Shown here: piece after piece, positions 44,952 to 53,494 of the stretch
Numbering within the stretch: the first letter of the stretch is position 1
How the letters are laid out: every line of letters starts with the position of its first letter
Assembly (NCBI RefSeq): GCF_900176505.1
Contig: NZ_FWYB01000002.1
Span: 149,237-213,236 of the forward strand
Origin: Pedobacter nyackensis
GTDB lineage: Bacteria; Bacteroidota; Bacteroidia; Sphingobacteriales; Sphingobacteriaceae
DNA: 64,000 nucleotides
Direction: 5' to 3'
Position numbers and translations under genes: made by a program
The notes under the pieces: generated by a model
Told to the model about the DNA's origin: nothing
Database searches by the model: none
Seen by the model: the letters and a program-made list of their open reading frames with translations, nothing else

Positions 44952-45095
44952 TAGAACATATTTTCTTTTAGATGATGAAGCTATCATGAGCATATGCATG
45001 TTCTTGCGGTCGCTATGCTCACGACGGTTTCATTGAAATTATTTAACAATGCAAAGTACAGTACTTAAACTGATCTTTATGTTAACCAATTGCAA

Positions 45096-45578
45096 TTATT
45101 TCCTCATTTCTTCCTGGATTACCAGATACATTTCATTTGGTCTTTGTGTGCCGATGTAATATTCAAGGCCATCAGTATCAGTAAGCACGATGGCATCCTT
45201 ACCTGAAGAATAAAACCTGATGCTTCCTTTTCGGTGAAGATTGTAAACGGGATTATTGAATAAATAATTACTATAAGTATCCTTTCTAACTTTAACAATA
45301 GAATTTAGGTCTATTTCAACCTTTCGGGCAGACCATAGCCCATCAATAGTGATGCGCTTCTGATCAATTATTATTTTATATTGAATTAAAAATAGCAGTA
45401 TAATAGAAACACCAATGATGCCGAAACCTACGACCAAAAAAAGATCCTGGGTATTGTCGCGATCACGTTCATAAACATAGGCAGCAAAACAAAATGCAGC
45501 CATCACCAACCTGATACAAATCCTTATATAATCACGTCCAATGTATTGTTTTTCAAAATAAGCGTAGCGGTTTCCCAT
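45096..45578 (-). CDS. Small membrane protein with PH-like soluble part
   Basis: Unrecognised 160-aa protein. Two predicted membrane helices (about 20-36, I-R-L-V-M-A-A-F-C-F-A-A-Y-V and 46-65, L-F-L-V-V-G-F-G-I-I-G-V-S-I-I-L-L-F-L) are followed by a beta-rich soluble part (about 68-160: K-I-I-I-D-Q-K-R-I-T-I-D-G-L...Y-Y-I-G-T-Q-R-P) that resembles bacterial PH-like domains, and ends in a basic helix. The gene lies between bshA and tilS on the same strand. Function unknown. Confidence 0.6.
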   Translation of the reverse strand: MGNRYAYFEKQYIGRDYIRICIRLVMAAFCFAAYVYERDRDNTQDLFLVVGFGIIGVSIILLFLIQYKIIIDQKRITIDGLWSARKVEIDLNSIVKVRKDTYSNYLFNNPVYNLHRKGSIRFYSSGKDAIVLTDTDGLEYYIGTQRPNEMYLVIQEEMRK

Positions 45579-45640
45579 ATGTGTATGTTTTCAATCCAAT
45601 AAAGTTACTGGTTTTTTAATTGCATTATACCTTTCCCAAT

Positions 45641-47002
45641 TTAAGATTGTTTAGGAATTGTAATATCTAGATGTTGCAATTTGAAAATTGTTACATTTTC
45701 CGTCGCTTCAGTAAGTTTATACCGGTTATCCGATCGCAATCCGGCAACCCAGATGATCTCGCCATTCCCGTTAATCAGTATTGGAACACGATCCTTTTCG
45801 CTCAGGGGCACCTTCTCATCAATAAAGAAATCGCTGAGTTTTTTATAGTTGTCCATCCCCATTGGCATGAATTTATCTCCATGCTGCCAGCTGCGCAGTA
45901 CTAAAGGGAAAAGCAGTCTGGCTGTATCTACGTAAGCCGCATTGCAGTTATTTTCAAAATAAACCTCTTCGGATGAAGCAATGGTAAGCTGGCTGCCTAA
46001 AAAATCGACAACTTCATCATGAGAATGAATCATCAGGTGATTGCTCACAACAGCATCATCAGCAAGGGCATTAATGATCAACTGTTCCCTATCAATTACA
46101 AGGCGATGCGAAATACTGAAAAAGGCCGTACCACTTTGCTTATTCATTGCACCTAACAATTCTTCAACTACTGATTCTGAAAAATCAAATGGCCTAAGCA
46201 ATTCAAACAGCAACAGGTGTTGTGGACTTAAGCTCTTAACCCCTTTTATGGGTAAATAAAATCGCCCATCCTTTTCTTCAACAAAATCTGTCCTCAGTTT
46301 AGCTACTACATTTTGCAAAACGAGTTCCGTATCAGTAAAACGTTGAATGTTGTGCTGAAAAGTTTCCTCCAGGTTAGGATTGATCTCTTTGAGGTATGGA
46401 ATTACATTTAATCTGATTTTGTTACGGGCATAGTTGGTGCTTTGATTAGAACTATCTTCAACATAATCTATATCATGATCCCTGATTAAGCTGGCAATAT
46501 CACTGGCGGAAAGAAACAATAAGGGCCTGATCAAACGATCTCTTTTTGGTGAAATGCCGTGCAAACCTGCAATACCTGTGCCTCTGGTCAGATTTAACAA
46601 AACGGTTTCGATGGCATCATTCTGGTGTTGAGCCAATGCAATCACCTCATAATCTTCGCGAGCCCTGATTTCCTCAAACCAATCATAGCGAAGCGTTCTT
46701 GCAGCCATTTGGGTCGACACCTTATGCGCTGCCGCGTACTGCTTAGTTTTAAAATGAGTCACATAGAAAGGGACATCCAATGTGGCCGCCAGCATTTTCA
46801 CAAAAGCTTCATCTCTTTGCGACTCGTCGGCCCGTAAATTAAAATTGCAATGGGCAATACCAAAATCAAATCCGGAGAGTTTAAATAAATGCGCCATTAA
46901 AACGGAGTCCTTCCCTCCGCTAACCGCCAGAAGGATTTTGTCTTTTGCCTTGAAAAGGGAATGCTGATCAATGTAAGCCTTAAAATTTTGCAGCGGTAAC
47001 AT
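45641..47002 (-). CDS. tilS: tRNA(Ile)-lysidine synthetase
   Basis: Adds lysine to C34 of the CAU-anticodon tRNA-Ile. The PP-loop S-G-G-K-D-S (about 30-35) is intact, followed by the N-type ATP pyrophosphatase core and the C-terminal TilS domain (W-Q-H-G-D-K-F-M-P-M-G near 365). Length 453 aa is normal. It is divergent from the OstA-like gene. Confidence 0.95.
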   Translation of the reverse strand: MLPLQNFKAYIDQHSLFKAKDKILLAVSGGKDSVLMAHLFKLSGFDFGIAHCNFNLRADESQRDEAFVKMLAATLDVPFYVTHFKTKQYAAAHKVSTQMAARTLRYDWFEEIRAREDYEVIALAQHQNDAIETVLLNLTRGTGIAGLHGISPKRDRLIRPLLFLSASDIASLIRDHDIDYVEDSSNQSTNYARNKIRLNVIPYLKEINPNLEETFQHNIQRFTDTELVLQNVVAKLRTDFVEEKDGRFYLPIKGVKSLSPQHLLLFELLRPFDFSESVVEELLGAMNKQSGTAFFSISHRLVIDREQLIINALADDAVVSNHLMIHSHDEVVDFLGSQLTIASSEEVYFENNCNAAYVDTARLLFPLVLRSWQHGDKFMPMGMDNYKKLSDFFIDEKVPLSEKDRVPILINGNGEIIWVAGLRSDNRYKLTEATENVTIFKLQHLDITIPKQS

Positions 47003-47069
47003 GGTCTCAAAAATAATGAATAAAAACTCAGGATGGCTTCATAACCTTTAAAAAAACAAATTATAAAAC

Positions 47070-47077
47070 TAACTTTG
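47070..47077 (+). promoter_or_regulatory. Promoter of the OstA-like gene, 4 nt before the start
   Basis: TAACTTTG, perfect TAnnTTTG, then TATT and the GTG start. A TTTA at 47047-47050 with a 19-nt spacer can serve as the -33 element. Suggests a leaderless mRNA. Confidence 0.6.
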
Positions 47078-47081
47078 TATT

Positions 47082-49385
47082 GTGCAGAAACTACGCTATT
47101 TCCTGATCCTATTATTATTCCCTGTCGCTGTGCTTGCGCAACAGAAGACAAAGATTGTTGTAGAAAGTTTTACTGGTACTTATACGGATGCAAAAAAAAA
47201 CATATCCTATTTAAAAAAACCAGTTTTCAGACAAGATAATGCTACGCTAACCTGTGACAGTGCTGTTTTTTATCCAAATGAGAATGTTTTTGATGCCTTC
47301 AGAAATGTGCACATCAACCAGGGTGACACCATCAATATCTATTCTGATCGCTTAAATTATAATGGAAACACAAAGGTTGCGCATTTAACCAACAATGTGC
47401 GGATGATAGATCGGGAATCGACACTTACCACTAATATACTGGACTATAACATGGGCAGTAAAATTGGAACCTATGTAAATGGCGGTAAAATTGTGAGTAA
47501 AGATGTAACACTAACCAGTAAAAACGGATATTATTTTTCCAACAGTCGTGATGCCTATTTCCGTTACGATGTTGTGGTTGTTACACCAGAATCCACTATC
47601 AATTCAGACACTTTAAGATACAACACCCTGACCAACTGGACCTATTTTTATGGCCCTACCAATATAAAAGGCAAGGATGATAATCTATACACCGAAAATG
47701 GCGCTTACAATACCAAAACGCAGAAGGCCTATTTTGGAAAGAAAAACCTGTACACCATGGGTTCCAAATCACTTAAAGGTGATAGTTTGTATTATGATGG
47801 GATTGCAGGCTATGGAAAAGCCGTAAGAAACATTGTTTTTAATGATACTACCGATAAGACGGTGATGTATGGACAACTGGGATTTTATTATAAACAAGAC
47901 GAGAGGACCCTGGTTACCAAAAACCCATATGTAGGAATGGGCACGGCTGACTCTATAAAAGTGAACAATAAGCTACAGCCGGATAGCCTTTGGCTGGGTG
48001 CAGATACGTTGGAAACTCAGATGGTACTAAAAAAAACACTGACACTTATCTCCTCTCCTGTCATAAAAAAGGACAATGAACTTGGTGAGGCAGAAGACGA
48101 AGAGCAAGGGAAAGGGAAAGAGAAAAAAGTAGGTCCCGAAAAACCTACTGCTGTTGCACCCAAGGAGACCGCTGTTTCAAAAAAACAAACCAGACAGGAT
48201 AAAAGGAATGCTAGAAACGGAAAAGATGATACGAAAAAACCTATCCTGAATGATAAGATAACAGCGGCAAAGGACAGTCTTTTAAAAGATAGCATACGTA
48301 TTGATAACAAAGCTATCCCCATACCCAAGGATTCCTTATTAATTTCAAAAGCCGACTCCCTTGTAAAAAAGGGGAAAGATAATCTCCTAAAGAAAGATAG
48401 CCTTTCAAAGGCATTAAAGACTGCCATACCAGTGGTAAAGGCCAAAGCTGATACGGCAAAAGGAAAAGTCCTTGTACCTAAAACAAAGGCTATAACATCA
48501 GTTAAAGATTCGGTCCCTTTTAATCCCTCAGACACGGTGCGAACCAGGGTTATTAAAGCCTATCACAATGTGCGCGTGTATAAGGCTAATATGCAGGCAA
48601 TGGCAGATTCCTTGTTTTACACCAGTGCCGATTCGACCCTTCGCTGGTACAGCAATCCGATCCTTTGGTCGGAAGGCTCACAGCAAACGGGAGATACCAT
48701 TTATCTGCAATTGAAAAACAAGAAACTAAATGCCGTTCAGGTCATACGAAACGCTTTTCTGGTTAATGTAAATGCCGATTCTGCCAGGTACAACCAGATA
48801 AAGGGAAGACTGATTACCGCCTTTTTTAAAGAGGGAAAACTGCAAAATATGTTTGTAGACGGGAATGCAGAAAGCATCTTTTTCAACCAGAATGAAAAGA
48901 AAGTTTATACCGATATGAACCAAACGGTGAGTAGTCGGATAAAGATCCTTTTTAAAGAAAAAGAGATTGCGAAGATTGTAACCATTAGAGAACCAGAAGG
49001 GGTTAGAACACCTATCCCTGAATTAAAAGAAGATGTTTTCCTAACCGGTTTCACCTGGAAACCTGAAATAAGACCGCTCTCTAAAAAGGAGGTGATTAAC
49101 GGAAAGGCTAAAGCAAAAGTTCCTGCTAAAAAAGCTGTACCGGCGAATGGACAAAAAACTAATGGGAAACCGGCGGCACCGGCTAACGGTGCAGTTCCGA
49201 AAGGAACAACTAAAGTCCCAACGGTAATCAAGACGCCCACGACAATTCAAAAAGACAGCACTCAAAAAGACAGTACACTAGTTAAGCCTGTACTCCCTAA
49301 AACAGAGCTTGCCCCTAAGGCTGCGCCTGTTAAAGAAGTAAAACCTGATACGGCTAAAACTACTGCTCCTTTAAAAAAGCAATAA
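47082..49385 (+). CDS. OstA/LptA-like lipopolysaccharide transport protein
   Basis: Periplasmic protein of 767 aa with GTG start and signal peptide (cleavage near A-V-L-A-Q-Q). The N-terminal half (about 25-310) has repeats of the OstA/LptA beta-jellyroll type (F-R-Q-D-N-A-T-L-T-C-D-S-A-V-F-Y-P-N-E-N), which binds lipid A and forms the bridge between inner and outer membrane. A Lys/Asp/Ser-rich low-complexity stretch (about 325-475) separates a second OstA part (about 480-660), and the tail (about 670-767) is Lys/Pro/Ala/Thr-rich. Such a long two-part OstA-like protein is usual for Bacteroidota. Overlaps the convergent rdgB by 26 bp. Confidence 0.82.
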   Translation: MQKLRYFLILLLFPVAVLAQQKTKIVVESFTGTYTDAKKNISYLKKPVFRQDNATLTCDSAVFYPNENVFDAFRNVHINQGDTINIYSDRLNYNGNTKVAHLTNNVRMIDRESTLTTNILDYNMGSKIGTYVNGGKIVSKDVTLTSKNGYYFSNSRDAYFRYDVVVVTPESTINSDTLRYNTLTNWTYFYGPTNIKGKDDNLYTENGAYNTKTQKAYFGKKNLYTMGSKSLKGDSLYYDGIAGYGKAVRNIVFNDTTDKTVMYGQLGFYYKQDERTLVTKNPYVGMGTADSIKVNNKLQPDSLWLGADTLETQMVLKKTLTLISSPVIKKDNELGEAEDEEQGKGKEKKVGPEKPTAVAPKETAVSKKQTRQDKRNARNGKDDTKKPILNDKITAAKDSLLKDSIRIDNKAIPIPKDSLLISKADSLVKKGKDNLLKKDSLSKALKTAIPVVKAKADTAKGKVLVPKTKAITSVKDSVPFNPSDTVRTRVIKAYHNVRVYKANMQAMADSLFYTSADSTLRWYSNPILWSEGSQQTGDTIYLQLKNKKLNAVQVIRNAFLVNVNADSARYNQIKGRLITAFFKEGKLQNMFVDGNAESIFFNQNEKKVYTDMNQTVSSRIKILFKEKEIAKIVTIREPEGVRTPIPELKEDVFLTGFTWKPEIRPLSKKEVINGKAKAKVPAKKAVPANGQKTNGKPAAPANGAVPKGTTKVPTVIKTPTTIQKDSTQKDSTLVKPVLPKTELAPKAAPVKEVKPDTAKTTAPLKKQ

Positions 49386-49935
49386 GCTTATTCATGGCCA
49401 GTGCCCGGTGACTGATCAGATTTTTCTGTTCCATGCTCATTTCGGCAAAAGTCTGCTCATAGCCATCAGGGACAAAAATGGGATCATATCCAAAGCCTTG
49501 GTCTCCTGTTGGCGTTTCATTGATCTGGCCATTGATGATTCCCTCAAAAAGGAAGTTCTCCGCTCCGCGCATCAAAGAAATAACAGTTCTGAAACGTGCT
49601 TTTCTATTTGTCTGCCCTTCCATCTTTTGAAGTACCAGCTTTAAATTTGTCTGATCATCTTTAACGCCCGAATACCTGGCAGAAAAAATACCGGGTTCCT
49701 GATTTAGCGCTTCAATTTCCAAACCGCTGTCATCCGCAAAGCAATCGATATGGTAATGGTCAACAACGTATTTACTTTTTAAGGTTGCATTTTCTGCAAA
49801 TGTACTCCCCGTTTCGGGGATATCAGTTGTGCAACCAATATCACTCAGGTTTAGTACTTTATATTTATTTGACAGCAGGTTACGTACTTCCTGCGTTTTG
49901 TATTGATTATTGGTCGCGAATACTAATTCTCTCAT
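49360..49935 (-). CDS. rdgB: RdgB/HAM1-type non-canonical purine NTP pyrophosphatase
   Basis: Hydrolyses dITP, XTP and similar damaged nucleotides to monophosphates. The start is ATG at 49935 (M-R-E-L-V-F-A-T-N-N, the usual HAM1 N-terminus; 191 aa). Motifs S-T-F-A-E-N-A near 44, F-A-D-D-S-G-L-E near 66, F-G-Y-D-P-I-F near 146 and S-H-R-A near 175 are present. It follows the 49937-50473 gene with 1 nt between, so the pair is co-transcribed. Confidence 0.94.
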   Translation of the reverse strand: MRELVFATNNQYKTQEVRNLLSNKYKVLNLSDIGCTTDIPETGSTFAENATLKSKYVVDHYHIDCFADDSGLEIEALNQEPGIFSARYSGVKDDQTNLKLVLQKMEGQTNRKARFRTVISLMRGAENFLFEGIINGQINETPTGDQGFGYDPIFVPDGYEQTFAEMSMEQKNLISHRALAMNKLIAFLKEQ

Positions 49936-49936
49936 G

Positions 49937-50473
49937 TTATAACCCAAGGTTTTGAAGACTTCCCCATAATGCTTTTTTCCCTCCAGGATGCTGATCCAAC
50001 GCTTTTAGCTCTGCTGAAAAGATCATTCTTACTGCCCCTTCCTGAACGATTGAATTTTCGGGATAGCCAGACAGCGAAAGGGCTGCAGGTGTAACACCAA
50101 AAGCAAAAACCAAAGTACAAGAAAAATAATCCTGCAATTGTTTAAATCCGGTGCCTTTGTACTTAGCATAGTTTAACAAGGCAAAATCATTGGCTGTAAG
50201 GTTTACAGACTTTACGATTTTACGCAACAGCTCACGTCCCGCTTCATCACTTACTTCATTTTGCTCATCGTTAACAAGAATAAGTATATTGCGTTTGTTA
50301 TTACCTAAGAACTTAAAGTCGGCTACAGGCGTTTGAACAGGCAAAGCCTCAAACTCAACATCCACAGTCGGACCGAATCCATCGTGCTGAACACCAGGCT
50401 CATTAACTAAATAAACATCATCGGTAAAAAATAAACGCAGGGCTGCTCCGTCGGTGGTTAATTGGCTGTCCAT
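49937..50473 (-). CDS. Conserved hypothetical; possible DNA polymerase III psi-like protein
   Basis: 178 aa, no signal peptide, not recognised with certainty. The middle alternates strands and helices (I-L-I-L-V-N-D-E...L-L-R-K-I-V-K-S-V-N-L-T-A-N-D-F-A-L-L-N) and the end has an L-D-Q-H-P-G-G-K-K-A-L-W-G-S-L pattern, which resembles by eye the C-terminus of the HolD (psi) subunit with its uracil-glycosylase-like fold. A clamp-loader-associated role would be new for this group. It is directly upstream of rdgB. Confidence 0.5.
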   Translation of the reverse strand: MDSQLTTDGAALRLFFTDDVYLVNEPGVQHDGFGPTVDVEFEALPVQTPVADFKFLGNNKRNILILVNDEQNEVSDEAGRELLRKIVKSVNLTANDFALLNYAKYKGTGFKQLQDYFSCTLVFAFGVTPAALSLSGYPENSIVQEGAVRMIFSAELKALDQHPGGKKALWGSLQNLGL

Positions 50474-50584
50474 TAATGATAATTTTACTGGGAATCTTTT
50501 TTCTGTTAAAATTAGTTAAATATCTTATTATAGTGCCTTTATTTATTACTTTTATGCCTTAAAATTATATACCATACAACTTTT

Positions 50585-51082
50585 GTGAGAAAAGCTTACT
50601 GCATTATTATTTTATGTCTTTTTGTTGCAGTTACGTTTGCACAAAATGTAGCCATCATTAATGGAAAGCCTATATCGAATAAGGAATTCATGTGGTTTTA
50701 CAAAAAAAACCATGGGGGTAATGCAAATGTTTCTTACAAAGATTTGGAGACTTATCTGAATCAGTACATCAACTTTAAGCTTAAAGTTCTGGATGCAAAA
50801 GAAATGGGTTTAGATGCAGACACAGCTTATCTATCCGAGGTAAAAAATTACGAGACGTCGTTAGCGGCTCAAAAAAGGATAGCCAAGTCCAGCGCTGCCT
50901 ATCAAATGATTATGAATGAATACAAAGAGGCAGCTTTAATGTTTAATGTATCAGAAATAAAAATATGGAATAAGTCGAAGGACGACCAGGATAAGATTGA
51001 ATCGGAATGGATTGAGGTATTGAGAAAGAAGTATCCGATAAAGATTAACCAAAATGAATTAAAGAAGCTGGCAAAGTTGTAA
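50585..51082 (+). CDS. SurA-like periplasmic chaperone fragment without PPIase domain
   Basis: 165-aa secreted protein (GTG start; signal I-I-I-L-C-L-F-V-A-V-T-F-A). The N-terminal A-I-I-N-G-K-P-I-S-N-K-E-F and the helical segment up to about 110 match the start of Bacteroidota parvulin-type chaperones (L-N-Q-Y-I-N-F-K-L-K-V-L-D-A-K). The last 55 residues (L-M-F-N-V-S-E-I-K-I-W-N and E-V-L-R-K-K-Y-P-I-K-I-N) match the extreme C-terminus of those proteins. The parvulin domains usually between them are absent. It stands directly before surA. Confidence 0.7.
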   Translation: MRKAYCIIILCLFVAVTFAQNVAIINGKPISNKEFMWFYKKNHGGNANVSYKDLETYLNQYINFKLKVLDAKEMGLDADTAYLSEVKNYETSLAAQKRIAKSSAAYQMIMNEYKEAALMFNVSEIKIWNKSKDDQDKIESEWIEVLRKKYPIKINQNELKKLAKL

Positions 51083-51111
51083 GTAAACTAGCCAATAGCT
51101 GTTGAGAATAT

Positions 51112-51119
51112 TAAATTTG
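51112..51119 (+). promoter_or_regulatory. surA promoter -7 box
   Basis: TAAATTTG then C, perfect TAnnTTTG, 29 nt before the surA ATG. No clear -33 element. Confidence 0.5.
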
Positions 51120-51148
51120 CAAAAGGAATACAATTGAACAAACATATA

Positions 51149-52510
51149 ATGAAGAAATTTTTAGTGATCACAAGCGGATTAATCTGTTTGTTTTTAAATA
51201 CTCAGGCACAGAAAAAGAATATTGATAAAGTGGTAGCGGTGTTGGGAAGCAATATTATTCTGTTATCTGATTTGAACCAGCAATATGCGCAGTTTCTTAA
51301 CTCAGGAAATACTGATGACCCTAAAGTAAAATGTTACATCCTACAACAGATGCTTGCTCAAAAGCTGTTAAAGCAACAAGCGGAAATTGACTCTGTAGTT
51401 GTTGAAGAATCACAGATTGATGAAGAAGTTGAAAAGCGTATGCGCTATCAGATTCAAAAAGCCGGTGGCCAGGAACGTTTGGAGCAATTCTTAAACCGTT
51501 CTGTATTGCAATATAAGGATGAGATCAGACCGGATATCAAAGAGCAGTTGATTTCAAATAAAATGCAGCAAAAAATCACTCAGGATGTGAGCATCACTCC
51601 TTTAGAGGTTAAAAAGTATTTTGATGCTTATCAAAAAGACAGTTTACCTGATATCCCTACTGAGTTTGAGATTGGTGAAATTGTAATGTACCCTAAGCTT
51701 ACTAAAGCAGAGAAACAAAAGTATCATGATAAAATTGACGCTTTACGTTTAAGGGTAAAGAGTGGCGAAGACTTTGCTTTCCTTGCTAAATCCTATTCTG
51801 AGGACCCAGGTTCAGCACCTGACGGTGGTGACTTAGGCTTTTTTGACAGAACCAGAATGGTAAAAGAATTTACTGCACAAGCATTTAAGTTAAAAGCTGG
51901 CGAAATATCTCCTGTTTTCGAAACAGAACATGGTTTCCATATTTTACAAGTAATAGAGCGTCGTGGAGAGCAGGTTCAGGCGCGTCATATCCTGGTTCGT
52001 CCTCAAAATACAACTGCGAGCATGGATCGTGTTAAACTTAAGGCCGATACCATTTACAAAAACCTGGTAAGCAAGAAAATTCCTTTCTCTTTCGCAGCTT
52101 CTCAATATTCAGACAATAAAGAATCACAATATAATGGTGGTATGTTGCTTTATGCAGATAATGTTACTGCCAGAACAACCTTTATTCCTGCGGATAAACT
52201 GGATCCTAAAGTATTCATGATTGTGGATACGATGAAAGTTGGAGAAATTTCTACACCTGCAGCTTTCACGGATCAAAGTGGTAAAGATGGATACAAGATT
52301 CTTTATTTAAAATCTAAAATTCCACCACACAAAGGAAATCTGGAGCAGGATTATGCGAAGTTTAAGGAAAAAGCGCAGCAAGAGAAAACCGACAAGATCC
52401 TAAGTGAGTGGTTTGAAAAAAGAAGAGAAAACACTTACATCCGTATTGATGAAGATTACAACGATTGTGATGAATTGAAAATCTGGTCGGCTAGATCCGC
52501 AAAAAAATAA
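51149..52510 (+). CDS. surA: Peptidyl-prolyl isomerase SurA-like chaperone
   Basis: Periplasmic chaperone for outer-membrane proteins (453 aa). The start is ATG at 51149 (signal K-K-F-L-V-I-T-S-G-L-I-C-L-F); the frame is open to a TTG five codons earlier. The SurA N-terminal domain (about 20-165) is followed by two parvulin domains (about 170-275 with G-D-L-G-F-F-D-R and 275-385 with A-R-H-I-L-V-R-P). Followed by moxR after 6 bp. Confidence 0.92.
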   Translation: MKKFLVITSGLICLFLNTQAQKKNIDKVVAVLGSNIILLSDLNQQYAQFLNSGNTDDPKVKCYILQQMLAQKLLKQQAEIDSVVVEESQIDEEVEKRMRYQIQKAGGQERLEQFLNRSVLQYKDEIRPDIKEQLISNKMQQKITQDVSITPLEVKKYFDAYQKDSLPDIPTEFEIGEIVMYPKLTKAEKQKYHDKIDALRLRVKSGEDFAFLAKSYSEDPGSAPDGGDLGFFDRTRMVKEFTAQAFKLKAGEISPVFETEHGFHILQVIERRGEQVQARHILVRPQNTTASMDRVKLKADTIYKNLVSKKIPFSFAASQYSDNKESQYNGGMLLYADNVTARTTFIPADKLDPKVFMIVDTMKVGEISTPAAFTDQSGKDGYKILYLKSKIPPHKGNLEQDYAKFKEKAQQEKTDKILSEWFEKRRENTYIRIDEDYNDCDELKIWSARSAKK

Positions 52511-52516
52511 GCGCTT

Positions 52517-53479
52517 ATGCAGTTTGACAATGACATTAAAGCCGTAGATGCTTTGCATCAATCCTATAAAAGCATCAAAGCCGAAATAGGAAAGGTTGTT
52601 ATCGGGCAGGACGAGATTATCAAGTCGGTTTTGATATCTATTTTTAGTAATGGACATTGTTTATTGGTAGGTGTACCTGGTTTGGCCAAAACATTACTGG
52701 TTCAAACTGTAGCGAGTGTACTGGATCTGAATTTCAACAGGATCCAGTTTACTCCTGATTTGATGCCGAGTGACATCATTGGAGCTGAAATTCTGGGTGA
52801 AGACCGGAACTTCAAATTCATTCAGGGGCCTATATTTTCTAACATCATTCTTGCTGATGAGATCAACAGAACGCCACCAAAAACACAGGCGGCTCTATTG
52901 GAGGCTATGCAGGAGAAAGCTGTTACAGCGGCAGGATTAAGGCATGTACTGCCCAATCCTTTCTTTGTACTGGCTACTCAAAACCCGATTGAACAGGAAG
53001 GTACTTACCCCCTGCCGGAAGCTCAGCTTGACAGGTTTATGTTCAATGTACATTTAGGTTACCCTTCGTTTGAGGAGGAGTTGACTATTGTAAAGAACAC
53101 CACAAGCAATAATGAGGTTACCCTGAACAAAATTATCAATGCCAGTCAGATTCAATATTTCCAAAAATTGGTAAGAAATATCCCTGTAACGGATAATGTA
53201 GTTGAATATGCAGTAAAACTAGTTAGTAAAACGCGCCCACATACGGCATTGTCAACTGAAGAGGTAAACAAATACATCAACTGGGGTGCAGGGCCAAGGG
53301 CATCACAATTCCTGATCATAGGCGCTAAATGTCATGCAGCTATCACCGGAAAATATGCACCTGATATTGAAGATGTCCAGGCGGTAGCAGAAGCTATTCT
53401 ACGCCATAGGATTGTGCGTAATTACCGCGCAGAAGCAGAAGGGCTATCTATAGAAAGCATCATTCGTAACCTTTATTAA
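52517..53479 (+). CDS. MoxR-family AAA+ ATPase
   Basis: Cytoplasmic MoxR ATPase (320 aa), probable chaperone for insertion of metal cofactors or assembly of protein complexes, usually paired with VWA proteins; none is seen here. Walker A G-V-P-G-L-A-K-T (about 54-61), Walker B I-L-A-D-E-I-N-R near 115, sensor 1 L-A-T-Q-N-P near 154. The stop codon lies within a 12-bp hairpin that closes the operon. Confidence 0.94.
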   Translation: MQFDNDIKAVDALHQSYKSIKAEIGKVVIGQDEIIKSVLISIFSNGHCLLVGVPGLAKTLLVQTVASVLDLNFNRIQFTPDLMPSDIIGAEILGEDRNFKFIQGPIFSNIILADEINRTPPKTQAALLEAMQEKAVTAAGLRHVLPNPFFVLATQNPIEQEGTYPLPEAQLDRFMFNVHLGYPSFEEELTIVKNTTSNNEVTLNKIINASQIQYFQKLVRNIPVTDNVVEYAVKLVSKTRPHTALSTEEVNKYINWGAGPRASQFLIIGAKCHAAITGKYAPDIEDVQAVAEAILRHRIVRNYRAEAEGLSIESIIRNLY

Positions 53480-53489
53480 AGGTTACGAA
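53463..53489. terminator. Hairpin between convergent moxR and GDPD-like genes
   Basis: 12-bp perfect stem (53463-53474 with 53478-53489), 3-nt loop, overlapping the moxR stop. It can act in both directions. Confidence 0.65.
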
Positions 53490-53494
53490 ATTTA

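Noticed and set aside
44987..45021. TGAGCATA/TATGCTCA inverted repeat in the bshA leader as an RNA element
   Set aside because: The stem is only 8 bp, the inner part is not paired and no known RNA family was recognised; kept as a note under bshA.
48017..48535. 172-aa minus-strand frame rich in Phe and Ser
   Set aside because: Antisense shadow of the Lys/Asp-rich insert of the OstA-like gene.
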